Of a stretch of DNA of 11,167 bases, positions 1-9,295 are shown piece after piece. The notes under the pieces were generated by a model that was not told the DNA's origin, ran no database searches, and saw only the letters and a list, made by a program, of their open reading frames with translations. The stretch lies in the NCBI GenBank assembly GCA_902470835.1, contig CABRHR010000066.1, forward strand, positions 1-11,167. The letters run 5' to 3'. Source of the stretch: an uncultured Collinsella sp. GTDB lineage: Bacteria; Actinomycetota; Coriobacteriia; Coriobacteriales; Coriobacteriaceae. The position numbers and the translations under genes were made by a program. Within the stretch, counting starts at the first letter, position 1, and every line of letters starts with the position of its first letter.

Positions 1-46
1 AGATAGCGTAGCGTCTCGTGGGCTCGGAGATGTGTATAAGAGACAG
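1..46. other. Synthetic Nextera (P7-side) adapter, not genomic
   Basis: Bases 13-46 match the Illumina Nextera read-2 transposase adapter. The 19-bp Tn5 mosaic end occupies 28-46 (AGATGTGTATAAGAGACAG). Bases 5-12 (AGCGTAGC) sit where the i7 index belongs and, from memory, are the reverse complement of Nextera index N709. Bases 1-4 (AGAT) fit the end of the P7 sequence. Genomic sequence begins at 47. An ATG at 32 inside the adapter falls in frame with infB and produces a false MYKRQ amino terminus. Confidence 0.97.
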
Positions 47-2284
47 GCACAGGAGACCGTGCTCAAGGAGAAGAAGGACGCCGAGGACAAGGCCAAGGCC
101 GAGCGCGCCGCCGAGCGCGGTAACCGTCGTGGCGGCAACAACGACCGCCGCGGTGGCCGTCGTAACGATCGCAACGCCTCCGACAACAACTCCGAGCGCA
201 ACGCTTCCGAGAGCCGTCCGCACAGCCATCGCACCAACGCCAGCAACAACGTCGCTGCCGGCATGGACTTCCCCAACCCCGATAAGCAGGGCAAGGGCAA
301 GAAGCGCAAGGGCGGTCACAACAACGAAGAGGACCACTACAGCCGCATGGCTCGCGAGGCCGAGGAGTACAGCCGCGAGAAGGTGCTCGAGGAGGCCCGC
401 GCCGCCGTCGAGGAGGCCTCTCGCGAGTCTACCGGTCGCCGCAAGAAGCGCAAGGAGAAGCGCGAGCGCGAGGCTGCCAAGGCTCAGGAGGAGCGCAAGA
501 TAGAGGAGGCGCTAGCCCAGGGCGTGAACCCCGAGGACCTCGACGCCATCAAGGTCTCCCAGGGCGTTACCGTCCAGGAGCTTGCCGAGGCGCTCGACGT
601 TCCGGCCAACGACATCATCAAGCGCCTGTTCCTGCTGGGTACGCCGCTCACCATGACGCAGTCCATGTCCGACGACCTCGTCGAGCTCGTCGCCGACGAC
701 CTGGGCCGTCAGATCAAGATCATCACCCCCGAGGAGGAGAACACCTTCTCGTTCTACGACGATCCCGCCGACCTTAAGCCGCGCGCACCGGTCGTCACCG
801 TCATGGGCCACGTCGACCACGGCAAGACGTCGCTGCTCGACGCCATCCGTCACACCGGCGTCGCTGCCGGCGAGGCGGGCGGCATTACGCAGGCCATCGG
901 CGCTTCGCAGGTCATGATCAACGACCGCAAGATCACCTTCATCGATACCCCCGGTCACGCCACCTTTACGGCTATGCGTGCCCGTGGCGCCAAGGTGACC
1001 GACATCGTCATCCTGATCGTGGCCGCCGACGACGGCGTCATGCCCCAGACGGTCGAGTCGATCAACCACGCCAAGGCCGCCGGCGTTCCCATCGTCGTCG
1101 CCGTCAACAAGATCGATAAGCCGGGCGCCAACCCCGACCGCGTGCGTCAGGAGCTCACCGAGTACGGCGTCATCCCCGAGGAGTGGGGCGGACAGAACAT
1201 GTTCGTCAACATCTCGGCTAAGCAGAAGATCGGTATCGACGACCTTCTGGAGACCGTGCTGCTCCAGGCCGACGTGCTCGAGCTCAAGGCCAACCCGGAC
1301 ACCTTTGCCTCCGGCAACGTCCTCGAGGCCAAGCTCGACAAGGGCCGCGGCTCGGTCGCTACCGTGCTCGTGACCCGCGGTACCCTGCACGTGGGCGATA
1401 CGCTGGTTGCCGGCCTTACCTACGGCCGCGTCCGCGCCATGCTCGACCCCAAGGGTCGCGCCGTCACCGAGGCCGGTCCCTCCGACGCCGTCGAGATCCT
1501 GGGCCTGCAGTCCGTGCCCAACGCCGGTGACGAGTTCCGCGTGTTCGAGGACGAGCGCGAGGCTCGCGCCCTTGCTGACGAGCGTTCGCTCAAGGCCCGT
1601 ATCGAGGAGCAGAGCCGCGTCAAGCACGTCACGCTCGAGAACCTCTTCGAGACCATCGCCGACGCCGAGGTCAAGGAGCTCAACCTGATCATCAAGGCCG
1701 ACGTCCAGGGCTCTATCGAGGCCCTTCAGGACTCGCTCGACAAGATGGATCAGTCCGAGGTCCGCATCAACACGATCCACTCCGCCGTTGGCGCCATCAA
1801 CGAGACCGACGTCGTCCTGGCCGACGCCTCCAACGCCATCATCATCGGCTTTGGCGTCCGTCCCGACGGTAAGGCCCGCTCCGCCGCTGAGCGCGAGGGC
1901 GTCGAGATCCGTTGCTACGACGTCATCTACAAGTGCCTCGAGGAGCTCGACGCCGCCCGTATCGGTATGCTCAAGCCCACTGAGGTCGAGGTTGCCACGG
2001 GCACCGCGACCGTCCTGGACACCTTTAAGGTGCCCAAAGTCGGTATCGCCGCCGGTGTCCGCGTCGAAGAGGGCGAGATCGCCGCGACCGATTCCGTGCG
2101 CCTGGTGCGCGACGGCATCGTGGTCTTCAACGGCAAGATCGCCTCGATGCGTCACTACAAGGACGAGGCCAAGAGCCTCAAGAGCGGTTCCGAGGGCGGC
2201 ATTGGCCTGGAGAACTTCCAGGACATCAAGCCCGGCGACCAGATCGAGGGTTACCGCATCGACCAGGTTGCCCGTACCGAGTAG
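47..2284 (+). CDS. infB: Translation initiation factor IF-2 (5' partial)
   Basis: This is the GTPase that places initiator fMet-tRNA on the 30S subunit and promotes 50S joining in the cytoplasm. About 745 genuine codons are present; the true start lies beyond the contig. In order, the protein shows an Arg/Gly/Asn-rich basic linker (codons ~24-65), a charged Lys/Glu/Arg helical stretch (~97-165), an IF2_N-type segment (VQELAEALDVPANDIIKRLF), and the G domain. G-domain motifs are G1 GHVDHGKT (nt 806-829), G2 GGITQAIGA, G3 DTPGH (nt 944-958), G4 NKID (nt 1106-1117) and G5 SAK. The IF-2 C-terminal beta-barrel domains follow and end at TAG. An apparent ATG at 32 is in adapter DNA and must not be used as the start. 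It is followed 11 nt later by rbfA, the common bacterial infB-rbfA pairing. Identity is certain; only the amino-terminal part is missing. Confidence 0.98.
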   Translation, partial: AQETVLKEKKDAEDKAKAERAAERGNRRGGNNDRRGGRRNDRNASDNNSERNASESRPHSHRTNASNNVAAGMDFPNPDKQGKGKKRKGGHNNEEDHYSRMAREAEEYSREKVLEEARAAVEEASRESTGRRKKRKEKREREAAKAQEERKIEEALAQGVNPEDLDAIKVSQGVTVQELAEALDVPANDIIKRLFLLGTPLTMTQSMSDDLVELVADDLGRQIKIITPEEENTFSFYDDPADLKPRAPVVTVMGHVDHGKTSLLDAIRHTGVAAGEAGGITQAIGASQVMINDRKITFIDTPGHATFTAMRARGAKVTDIVILIVAADDGVMPQTVESINHAKAAGVPIVVAVNKIDKPGANPDRVRQELTEYGVIPEEWGGQNMFVNISAKQKIGIDDLLETVLLQADVLELKANPDTFASGNVLEAKLDKGRGSVATVLVTRGTLHVGDTLVAGLTYGRVRAMLDPKGRAVTEAGPSDAVEILGLQSVPNAGDEFRVFEDEREARALADERSLKARIEEQSRVKHVTLENLFETIADAEVKELNLIIKADVQGSIEALQDSLDKMDQSEVRINTIHSAVGAINETDVVLADASNAIIIGFGVRPDGKARSAAEREGVEIRCYDVIYKCLEELDAARIGMLKPTEVEVATGTATVLDTFKVPKVGIAAGVRVEEGEIAATDSVRLVRDGIVVFNGKIASMRHYKDEAKSLKSGSEGGIGLENFQDIKPGDQIEGYRIDQVARTE

Positions 2285-2295
2285 GGGGTAGCGCT

Positions 2296-2706
2296 ATGAA
2301 GCAAACGCAGGCAACCCGCCGTCTGGGCGAGCAGCTTCGCGAGAAGCTCGGTTATATCCTGCTCTTTGAGGTTTCCGATCCGCGTCTCGACCTGGTTACT
2401 TTGACCGCGGTCGAGGTCGCGGTGGACCGTTCGTTCGCGCGTGTGTACGTGTCGTGCGATGCGAGCCGCTACGACGAGGTCATGGAGGCGCTCGCAAGCG
2501 CCAAGGGCCGTATTCGCAGCCTGTTGGCTCGCTCTCTCGATTGGCGTGTCACGCCCGAGCTCGATTTTCGCATCGATCGCTCGACCGATGAGGCCGAGCG
2601 CATCACGCGTGCGCTGGAAAACGTTCCCGCCACGCTTGCGATCGAAAAGGACGAGGACGGCTATCCGATAGCGGACGCCGCCCAGGAGGCAGCTTTAGAT
2701 GACTAA
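2296..2706 (+). CDS. rbfA: 30S ribosome-binding factor RbfA
   Basis: RbfA is a small KH-fold protein that binds the immature 30S subunit and helps 16S rRNA 5'-end maturation, notably during cold adaptation. The 136-residue product has the typical family length and starts MKQTQATRRLGEQLREKL. It carries the family signature around SDPRLDLVTLTAVEVAVD followed by an ARVYVS strand, and ends with an acidic tail. The ATG follows the G-rich tract that overlaps the infB stop (nt 2284-2288), with a workable ribosome-binding distance. The gap to infB is 11 nt, and its last 8 nt overlap the start of nrnA, so it is almost certainly co-transcribed and probably translationally coupled. Confidence 0.96.
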   Translation: MKQTQATRRLGEQLREKLGYILLFEVSDPRLDLVTLTAVEVAVDRSFARVYVSCDASRYDEVMEALASAKGRIRSLLARSLDWRVTPELDFRIDRSTDEAERITRALENVPATLAIEKDEDGYPIADAAQEAALDD

Positions 2707-3742
2707 TTCCGCCGACCTCGCCTCGTGCGAGTCTGCAGATATTCAGCGACGCATCCTCGAACTCATCGAGGGTGCGTCCTCCATTGCGATTTCGGGACAT
2801 ACTTCTCCCGATGGCGATGCCTTGGGCTCCGTATTGGGCCTGGGCCTTTCACTCATGAAGTTTTTCCCCAACAAGGACATTGCGCTGCTTCTGGCAGACG
2901 ATGACCCGGTTCCGCGTATCTACCGCTTTATGGAAGGCTCCGATCGCCTGGTGCCGGCATCTGCGTACACCGGCAATCCGGACCTGTTCATCTCGGTGGA
3001 CGTACCGGTCGTCGAGCGTCTCAATAATTCCGCCGAGGTGCTTCGTCGCTCCAAGCATGTGGTGTGTTTCGACCACCATCCGGCGCGCGAGGAGTTTGCC
3101 GAGCTCAGCCTGAGGCGCGTCGAAGCTGCAGCCTGCGCCATGATCATTGACCGTTTCTTGGACAATTGCGGCATTGTCGCACGTGATGGCGTTGCGACCT
3201 GCCTGCTGTGTGGCTTGGTTACCGATACCGGCCGTTTTCAGTACCAAAACGCCGATGCCGCCGCGTTCCATGCGGCCTCGCGTCTGGTTGCCCACGGTGC
3301 CGATCCGGCGCGCGTTGCGCTCGAGGTATACCAGAGCATGCGCGTTGAGTTTTTGCACCTCAAGTCCATCGTTATGGGTCGCATCAAGACGGTGGCCCAC
3401 GGGCGCGTGGCGTATAGCTACGCGTACCAGAGTGACCTTGAGGCTTGCGGTGTCACCTCGGATGAGTGCGACGGCCTGGTTGACGTGGTGCGCTCGGTGA
3501 TGGGCGTCGAGGTCTGCCTGTTCCTGAAGGGCATTGAGGGCGATACCAAGGTGCGCGGCAACCTGCGCTCCAAGGGCGACCTTAACGTGTCCGAGATCGC
3601 TGCTGCCTTTGGCGGAGGCGGACATCCCGCTGCCGCCGGTTTCTCCAACAACGGAACGATTCTCGAGACGCTCACCGTGGCACTTCCCATGCTGGCCGAA
3701 CTGGTTGGGGAGGATCCCACTTCGGTGACCGTCGAGCTTTAA
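2699..3742 (+). CDS. nrnA: DHH/DHHA1 phosphoesterase (NrnA / CnpB-like)
   Basis: This is a stand-alone DHH-DHHA1 phosphoesterase of 347 residues. Family members degrade 2-5 nt nanoRNAs and dephosphorylate pAp; actinobacterial relatives such as mycobacterial CnpB also hydrolyse c-di-AMP or pApA. Visible metal-site motifs are H34, D38 and D40 in SGHTSPDGDALGS, D101 in SVD, the D125-H126-H127 triad in FDHHPA, and D176 in GLVTDTGRF. The DHHA1 half carries KVRGNLRSKG and GGGGHPAAAGF (starting ~305), which bind substrate. No membrane segments or PAS/GGDEF domains precede the DHH part, so it is not a GdpP. The ATG is preceded by AGGAGG at 2684-2689 and overlaps the rbfA stop by 8 nt. The rbfA-nrnA order matches that known in mycobacteria. 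Substrate preference (nanoRNA, pAp or c-di-AMP) cannot be told from sequence alone. Confidence 0.94.
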   Translation: MTNSADLASCESADIQRRILELIEGASSIAISGHTSPDGDALGSVLGLGLSLMKFFPNKDIALLLADDDPVPRIYRFMEGSDRLVPASAYTGNPDLFISVDVPVVERLNNSAEVLRRSKHVVCFDHHPAREEFAELSLRRVEAAACAMIIDRFLDNCGIVARDGVATCLLCGLVTDTGRFQYQNADAAAFHAASRLVAHGADPARVALEVYQSMRVEFLHLKSIVMGRIKTVAHGRVAYSYAYQSDLEACGVTSDECDGLVDVVRSVMGVEVCLFLKGIEGDTKVRGNLRSKGDLNVSEIAAAFGGGGHPAAAGFSNNGTILETLTVALPMLAELVGEDPTSVTVEL

Positions 3743-3757
3743 CTTTTTGGATGGTAC

Positions 3758-4690
3758 ATGGCTCGTCGTACGCCTTCTCAACTGAATATGCTGCTCGCCG
3801 TCGATAAGCCGGTGGGCTGCACGTCCCACGATGTGGTCTCGCAATGCCGGCGCGCCCTCCATGAGCGGCGCGTCGGCCATGCCGGCACGCTCGACCCCAT
3901 GGCATCGGGTGTCATGGTAGTGGGCGTGGGCCAGGCCACCCGTCTGCTGGGTATGCTCACGCTCGATACCAAAAGCTACGTCGCCGACATCTCGTTTGGC
4001 GCCGAGACCAATACCGATGATGCGGAAGGCGAGGCGGTCCGCACGGTGGCTGTTGCCAACGAGCTCTGCGATCCTGCCTATGCCCGTGAGCGCTTGGCCG
4101 CCATGCTGGGTTCGCAGATGCAGGTGCCGCCGGCGTTTTCGGCTATCTCGGTCAATGGCGTTCGCGCCTACAAGTCTGCTCGCGAGGGCAATGCGGTGGA
4201 TCTACCTCCGCGCCCCGTCGAGGTCTATGCCGCCGACCTGATCGCCGTGGGCGGCGAGGGTGATACGTGTGTGTGGACCGTGGCGTTCTCGGTGAGTAAA
4301 GGCACCTATATCCGTGCGCTCGCTCGCGACCTGGGCCGCGCCTGTGGGAGCGCCGCGCACATTTCCGCGCTGCGCCGCACGGCCTCCGGTGTTGTATCCA
4401 TTGGCGTCTGTCATGCGGTCGAGGAGCTTTCTCCCGAGTCCGCTGTTGGCTTTGCCCTGGATCCCATTGCGGCCCTGGGCGCCACGCGTGTTGACTTGCC
4501 GGGTAATCTTGCCGACGACCTGCTCTGCGGCCGTCGCATTCCCGTTGAGCGTGCGCTTGCCGATTTCGATGCCTCGAAGGCGCCGTTTGCGCTGGTGCTC
4601 GATGGGGGACTCAAGGCGCTCGCCCGCATTGAGAGTGGCCGCTTTGTTATGGAGCACGTGTTTCCGCAGGCAATCGGCGGTGTTCGATGA
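3758..4690 (+). CDS. truB: tRNA pseudouridine(55) synthase TruB
   Basis: TruB isomerises U55 in the T-psi-C loop of most tRNAs to pseudouridine and also acts as a tRNA chaperone. The 310-residue product shows the family motifs in order: LLAVDKPVGCTSHDVV near the N terminus, GHAGTLDPMASGVMVVGVG with the catalytic Asp at D46, QVPPAFSAISVNGVRAY, and SKGTYIRALARDLG (from ~180). A C-terminal region has the usual LPGNLADDLLCGRRI stretch. The start at 3758 has only a weak purine-rich site (GGATGG, 3749-3754); Met11 is an alternative but has no better site. It lies 15 nt after nrnA, and its TGA overlaps the ribF ATG by 4 nt (ATGA). The rpsO gene often found after truB in other bacteria is absent here. 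Confidence 0.97.
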   Translation: MARRTPSQLNMLLAVDKPVGCTSHDVVSQCRRALHERRVGHAGTLDPMASGVMVVGVGQATRLLGMLTLDTKSYVADISFGAETNTDDAEGEAVRTVAVANELCDPAYARERLAAMLGSQMQVPPAFSAISVNGVRAYKSAREGNAVDLPPRPVEVYAADLIAVGGEGDTCVWTVAFSVSKGTYIRALARDLGRACGSAAHISALRRTASGVVSIGVCHAVEELSPESAVGFALDPIAALGATRVDLPGNLADDLLCGRRIPVERALADFDASKAPFALVLDGGLKALARIESGRFVMEHVFPQAIGGVR

Positions 4691-5694
4691 TGTTGTCCGC
4701 TCGCGAGCTCGCGCGTGTCTTTTTCGCGGGCGAGTCGGACGAGGCTCGCATCGTTACTGCCGATACGTTTGATAAGTGTGAGCACCTGGGTGCTGCCTCG
4801 ATCGCCATTGGCGTGTTCGACGGCGTTCACCGTGGACACCAGGAGCTCATCGAAGCGCTTGTCCGTGATGCCCGTGCCCATGGCTGTAAGGCGGTCGTGG
4901 TTACCTTCGATCCCGATCCGGACGTTGTGGTGAGCTTTTCGCCCGCTCAAAAATTGATGACGACGGCCGACCGTCTGCACGCCTTGGCTCAGACCGGGGT
5001 CGATGCGGTGGTGGCCGTTCCCTTTACGCCTGAGGTTGCGGCACTCGACCATGTTGGTTTTCTTGCGCTGCTGTCGCGTGTGGTTGACATTCGTTCGATT
5101 CGCGTTGGCAGTGACTTTAGGCTGGGCCGTGGCGGAGCTTCTGGTGTTGCCGAGATGCGCGCCTGGGGTTCCGAGCACGGCGTTGACGTGTATGGTCGCG
5201 ACCTGCTTTGCGAGGGCGGTGAGGCCATTTGCGCCACCCGCATTCGTCATGAGTTGGGACAGGGCCATGTGGAGCTTGCTGCTGAGTTACTCGGCCGTCC
5301 GTATATGGTGCGTGGCGGTGTTATTCGCGGCCGTCACGAGGGTTCTGGCATGGGCTTTCCCACGGCAAACCTGCAAGTTCCCGACGGCATTCAGGTGCCT
5401 GCCGATGGTGTGTATGAGGGCCTGGTGCTCGTCGATGACACCGTGTGGCCCGCTGCTGTTAACGTCGGACTGCCGCCGACGTATGCCGACGATGCCGCTT
5501 CGGCGCATCTCGAGGCTAATTTAATTGGTTATACGGGCGACCTGTACGGCGTTTCCGTTTCGCTGGCGTTTACGCGCTGGCTGCGTCCGTCGCGCGTGTT
5601 CGATTCGCTGGATGAGTTGATCGCGACCGTCGAGGGTAATATCGAAGATATTCGTCACAACTTGGGCGAGCAGGGGGTGAGCATCTGTGATTAG
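4687..5694 (+). CDS. ribF: Bifunctional riboflavin kinase / FAD synthetase RibF
   Basis: RibF phosphorylates riboflavin to FMN and adenylylates FMN to FAD, supplying both flavin cofactors. The 335-residue protein has the N-terminal nucleotidylyltransferase domain with GVFDGVHRGH (residues 42-51), VTFDPDP and the TRIR motif. The C-terminal kinase domain follows, with GSGMGFPTANLQVPDG (from 219) and the DGVYEG strand. About 38 residues precede the first motif, somewhat more than in many family members, but no internal ATG offers a clear alternative start. The first two codons are both ATG (4687 or 4690). The start overlaps the truB stop by 4 nt and the end overlaps dnaG by 8 nt, indicating translational coupling on both sides. 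truB-ribF adjacency is widespread in bacteria. Confidence 0.97.
   Translation: MMLSARELARVFFAGESDEARIVTADTFDKCEHLGAASIAIGVFDGVHRGHQELIEALVRDARAHGCKAVVVTFDPDPDVVVSFSPAQKLMTTADRLHALAQTGVDAVVAVPFTPEVAALDHVGFLALLSRVVDIRSIRVGSDFRLGRGGASGVAEMRAWGSEHGVDVYGRDLLCEGGEAICATRIRHELGQGHVELAAELLGRPYMVRGGVIRGRHEGSGMGFPTANLQVPDGIQVPADGVYEGLVLVDDTVWPAAVNVGLPPTYADDAASAHLEANLIGYTGDLYGVSVSLAFTRWLRPSRVFDSLDELIATVEGNIEDIRHNLGEQGVSICD
5673..5680 (+). promoter_or_regulatory. Ribosome-binding site deciding the dnaG GTG start
   Basis: The purine-rich run GGGGGTGA lies 6 nt before GTG 5687, inside the last codons of ribF. It fixes a non-ATG start that overlaps the ribF stop. Confidence 0.7.
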
Positions 5695-7786
5695 CGATGA
5701 GGAAAAAGACCAGGTACGCGCTGCATCCGACCTGGTCGCCATCGTGCAGGAAACGGTTGAGCTCAAGCCTCGCGGCCATGAGTTTTGGGGATGCTGCCCC
5801 TTCCATGGCGAAAAGACGCCGTCCTTCCACATTATCCCTGCCACGCAGGTGTGGCATTGCTTTGGCTGCGGCGAGGGTGGCGACGTCTTCACCTATATCA
5901 TGAAGCGCGAGAACCTGAGCTTTCCCGAGTCAATCCGTTATTTGGCCGATCGCGCGGGTATTGAGCTGCATGACACCGGAGATCGCCGCGAGCGCGGTAC
6001 CAAGCGTGCCCGCATCTACGATTTGTGCGCCGAGACCGCCCAGTTCTACCACACGATGCTTATGCGCGGTAAGGACGGCCGTCCGCGCGAGTACTTTGCC
6101 AGCCGCGGCATGGGTGGCGACGTCTGCCGCCGCTACTGCCTGGGCTTTGCGCCGGGTCGCAACGCGCTGGTATCGCACCTGTCGCAGGCGGGCTTTACTC
6201 CGCAGGAGATGATCGATGCCAACGTGGCCGTCAGTCGCGGGCGCGGACAGCTCGCCGACCGCTTTTATGATCGCGTGATGTTTCCCATCTTTGATGAGCA
6301 GGGTCACAACATCGCCTTTGGCGGCCGCATTATGGGCGATGGTCAGCCCAAGTACCTCAACACCGCGGAGACGAGCGTGTTCCATAAAAAGCGGAACCTC
6401 TATGGCTTTAACTGGGCCAAGGAGTTTATCGTCGCGCAGGATACCGCTATCGTGGTGGAGGGCTATACCGATTGCATCGCCTGCTGGGAGGCGGGGATCA
6501 AAAATGTCGTCGCTACGTTGGGAACGGCGCTCACAGAGCATCATGTGAAGACGCTCACCCGCTTTGCCAAGCGCATCGTGTATATGTTCGACGGTGATGC
6601 TGCCGGTCAAAAGGCCGCCCGCCGTGCGATTCAGTTTATCGAGCAGGATTCGATGGACCTGCGCTGCGTGGTGCTGCCCGACGGCAACGACCCCATGGAG
6701 TTCATCACGGCACATGGCGGCGAGGAACTGCAGAAACGCATCGACGCCGCCGAGCCGCTCATGGACTTTGTCTACCGTTCGCTGCAGGAGTCGAGCGACA
6801 TCACCACGCCGGGCGGTCGCGCTAAGGCGCTGGAAGATGCGCTGACGCTTATCTATCCGCTGCGCGACAGCTATATGATCGATACGTACTTTATCCAGAT
6901 TGCCGATCTGCTGGGTTTGGATCTGGAGACCGTGCGTGCGAGCTCGGGCCGTGTGTTTCGCGATGTCGCCAAGCGCGAAGATGCGGAACGACGTCGTGAG
7001 CAGAACTATGAGCGCCAGCGGGCACAGGCTGAGCGGTCCGGTAGCGCGGGCGGTCGGGCGTCGGGCTCTCGCGATGCCGGTCGCGGTGCTTGGACATCGG
7101 GCGCGACGCCGCCGGTGTCCGCGCCGGTCGAAGAAGAGCCGTACGACTACGTCCCGCTCGATGCCTATGGCGCTGCTCCAGTGGAGGTCGTTGACGACTT
7201 GCCGCCGATTGATGTGCCTGACGGTATGTGCTCTGCGCCCGCCGGTGTTCCGGCAGACGCCTCGGCCCCTATGGTTCTTACCGATCTTGAGCGCAAGTCC
7301 TTGGCAGGGGAGCGCGAGCTGTTGACGATGCTTACGAGCTACCCCGACCTGTTCCGCACGTATGCCGACCGCATCTGCTCCATCGAGTGGGTTGACCCAC
7401 GTCACGAGTCCATCGCGTGGGCCGTTCTGGCAACGCCGCCGGGAACCGATCCTGCAGCCTGCATGGATGCGGCGCGCTCGGTGTGTCCCGAGGCGGCAAC
7501 GCTTGTGAGTGCCGGGCGCATCTCGGCGACGAGCAAGCACCCCACCGAGACGAACATCGTGTTTATGCTCGATACGCTCGAGCTCTACACCATCAAACGC
7601 CGCATGCGTGCTGCACAGGCCAAGCTGCGCCAGGACCGTTCACTCGATGATGAGGCCCGTCGTGCGCTGACCGTTCAGGCCGCGCAGGATTCGCAGCGTC
7701 AACGCGAACTGCAAAAGTCGATCGGCGGCGTGGCGGACCCGTTCCGCTTGATCGGCCTGGAGGCCGCGGGCACCGAACAAGCCTAG
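5687..7786 (+). CDS. dnaG: DNA primase DnaG
   Basis: DnaG synthesises RNA primers for DNA replication and works with the replicative helicase at the fork. The 699-residue protein has an N-terminal CHC2 zinc-binding domain with C37, H40, C58 and C61 (CPFH...CFGC), then the catalytic core including RGMGGDVCRRYCLGFAPG. The TOPRIM domain has E258 in VVEGYTD and D302/D304 in FDGDAAGQKAA, the expected metal-binding acidic residues. Residues ~435-525 form a low-complexity linker, first Arg/Gly/Ser-rich and then Pro/Asp/Ala-rich. A C-terminal helical domain, presumably for helicase binding, follows. This linker helps explain why it is longer than the ~600 residues usual in many bacteria. The GTG start is supported by a GGGGGTGA site about 6 nt upstream (5673-5680) and overlaps ribF by 8 nt. 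Confidence 0.97.
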   Translation: MISDEEKDQVRAASDLVAIVQETVELKPRGHEFWGCCPFHGEKTPSFHIIPATQVWHCFGCGEGGDVFTYIMKRENLSFPESIRYLADRAGIELHDTGDRRERGTKRARIYDLCAETAQFYHTMLMRGKDGRPREYFASRGMGGDVCRRYCLGFAPGRNALVSHLSQAGFTPQEMIDANVAVSRGRGQLADRFYDRVMFPIFDEQGHNIAFGGRIMGDGQPKYLNTAETSVFHKKRNLYGFNWAKEFIVAQDTAIVVEGYTDCIACWEAGIKNVVATLGTALTEHHVKTLTRFAKRIVYMFDGDAAGQKAARRAIQFIEQDSMDLRCVVLPDGNDPMEFITAHGGEELQKRIDAAEPLMDFVYRSLQESSDITTPGGRAKALEDALTLIYPLRDSYMIDTYFIQIADLLGLDLETVRASSGRVFRDVAKREDAERRREQNYERQRAQAERSGSAGGRASGSRDAGRGAWTSGATPPVSAPVEEEPYDYVPLDAYGAAPVEVVDDLPPIDVPDGMCSAPAGVPADASAPMVLTDLERKSLAGERELLTMLTSYPDLFRTYADRICSIEWVDPRHESIAWAVLATPPGTDPAACMDAARSVCPEAATLVSAGRISATSKHPTETNIVFMLDTLELYTIKRRMRAAQAKLRQDRSLDDEARRALTVQAAQDSQRQRELQKSIGGVADPFRLIGLEAAGTEQA

Positions 7787-7855
7787 ATGTTGTGGTCAAC
7801 CAGCGTATTCTCGCCTATATCCAGTCCTCTTTTTGGGTATAGACGTCAATGTGTG

Positions 7856-7864
7856 TGCTAAAGT
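7856..7864 (+). promoter_or_regulatory. Possible promoter -10 region for sigA
   Basis: In the 110-nt gap between dnaG and sigA, TG at 7856-7857 one base before TAAAGT (7859-7864) looks like an extended -10 element. A TAGACG at 7840-7845 resembles an actinobacterial -35 box but is not well spaced from it. I see no terminator in this gap, so sigA may be transcribed both from upstream and from its own promoter. This is a weak call from pattern only. Confidence 0.3.
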
Positions 7865-7884
7865 ATTGAGTCCTGTGGACTATG

Positions 7885-7891
7885 AAGGGAG
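7885..7891 (+). promoter_or_regulatory. Ribosome-binding site deciding the sigA GTG start
   Basis: AAGGGAG ends 5 nt before GTG 7897. The in-frame ATG at 7882 overlaps this site and has no comparable site of its own, which argues for GTG 7897 as the start. Confidence 0.75.
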
Positions 7892-7896
7892 AATCT

Positions 7897-9246
<1,350 letters not shown>

Positions 9247-9255
9247 TCAAGCAAG

Positions 9256-9290
9256 AAGCGCCCTCAAGCACATCTGCTTGGGGGCGCTTT
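9256..9290 (+). terminator. Intrinsic terminator after sigA
   Basis: A 15-bp stem (9256-9270 with 9275-9289, one G-T pair) closes on a CATC loop, starting 9 nt after the sigA stop. The 3' side ends in TTT only, so the U-tract is short, but the stem is long and GC-rich. Confidence 0.85.
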
Positions 9291-9295
9291 CATGT

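Noticed and set aside
32..46. ATG at 32 as the start of IF-2
   Set aside because: The codons 32-46 are adapter bases, so the real infB start is outside the window.
512..2155. 547-codon open frame on the minus strand within infB
   Set aside because: It is a shadow of the GC-rich codon pattern of infB. The composition (Gly/Asp/Val/Leu-rich, repetitive) matches no family I know, and the plus-strand frame is an unmistakable IF-2.
5930..7540. 536-codon minus-strand open frame inside dnaG
   Set aside because: It lies entirely within the conserved DnaG core. It has no recognisable domain and no ribosome-binding context, so it is an antisense artefact of high GC.
7882..7896. ATG at 7882 as the sigA start
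   Set aside because: It overlaps the AAGGGAG ribosome-binding site that serves GTG 7897 and has no site of its own.
7787..7896. Terminator or small RNA in the dnaG-sigA gap
   Set aside because: Only a tiny GTTG/CAAC hairpin without a T-run is visible. Nothing supports an RNA gene or a terminator there.
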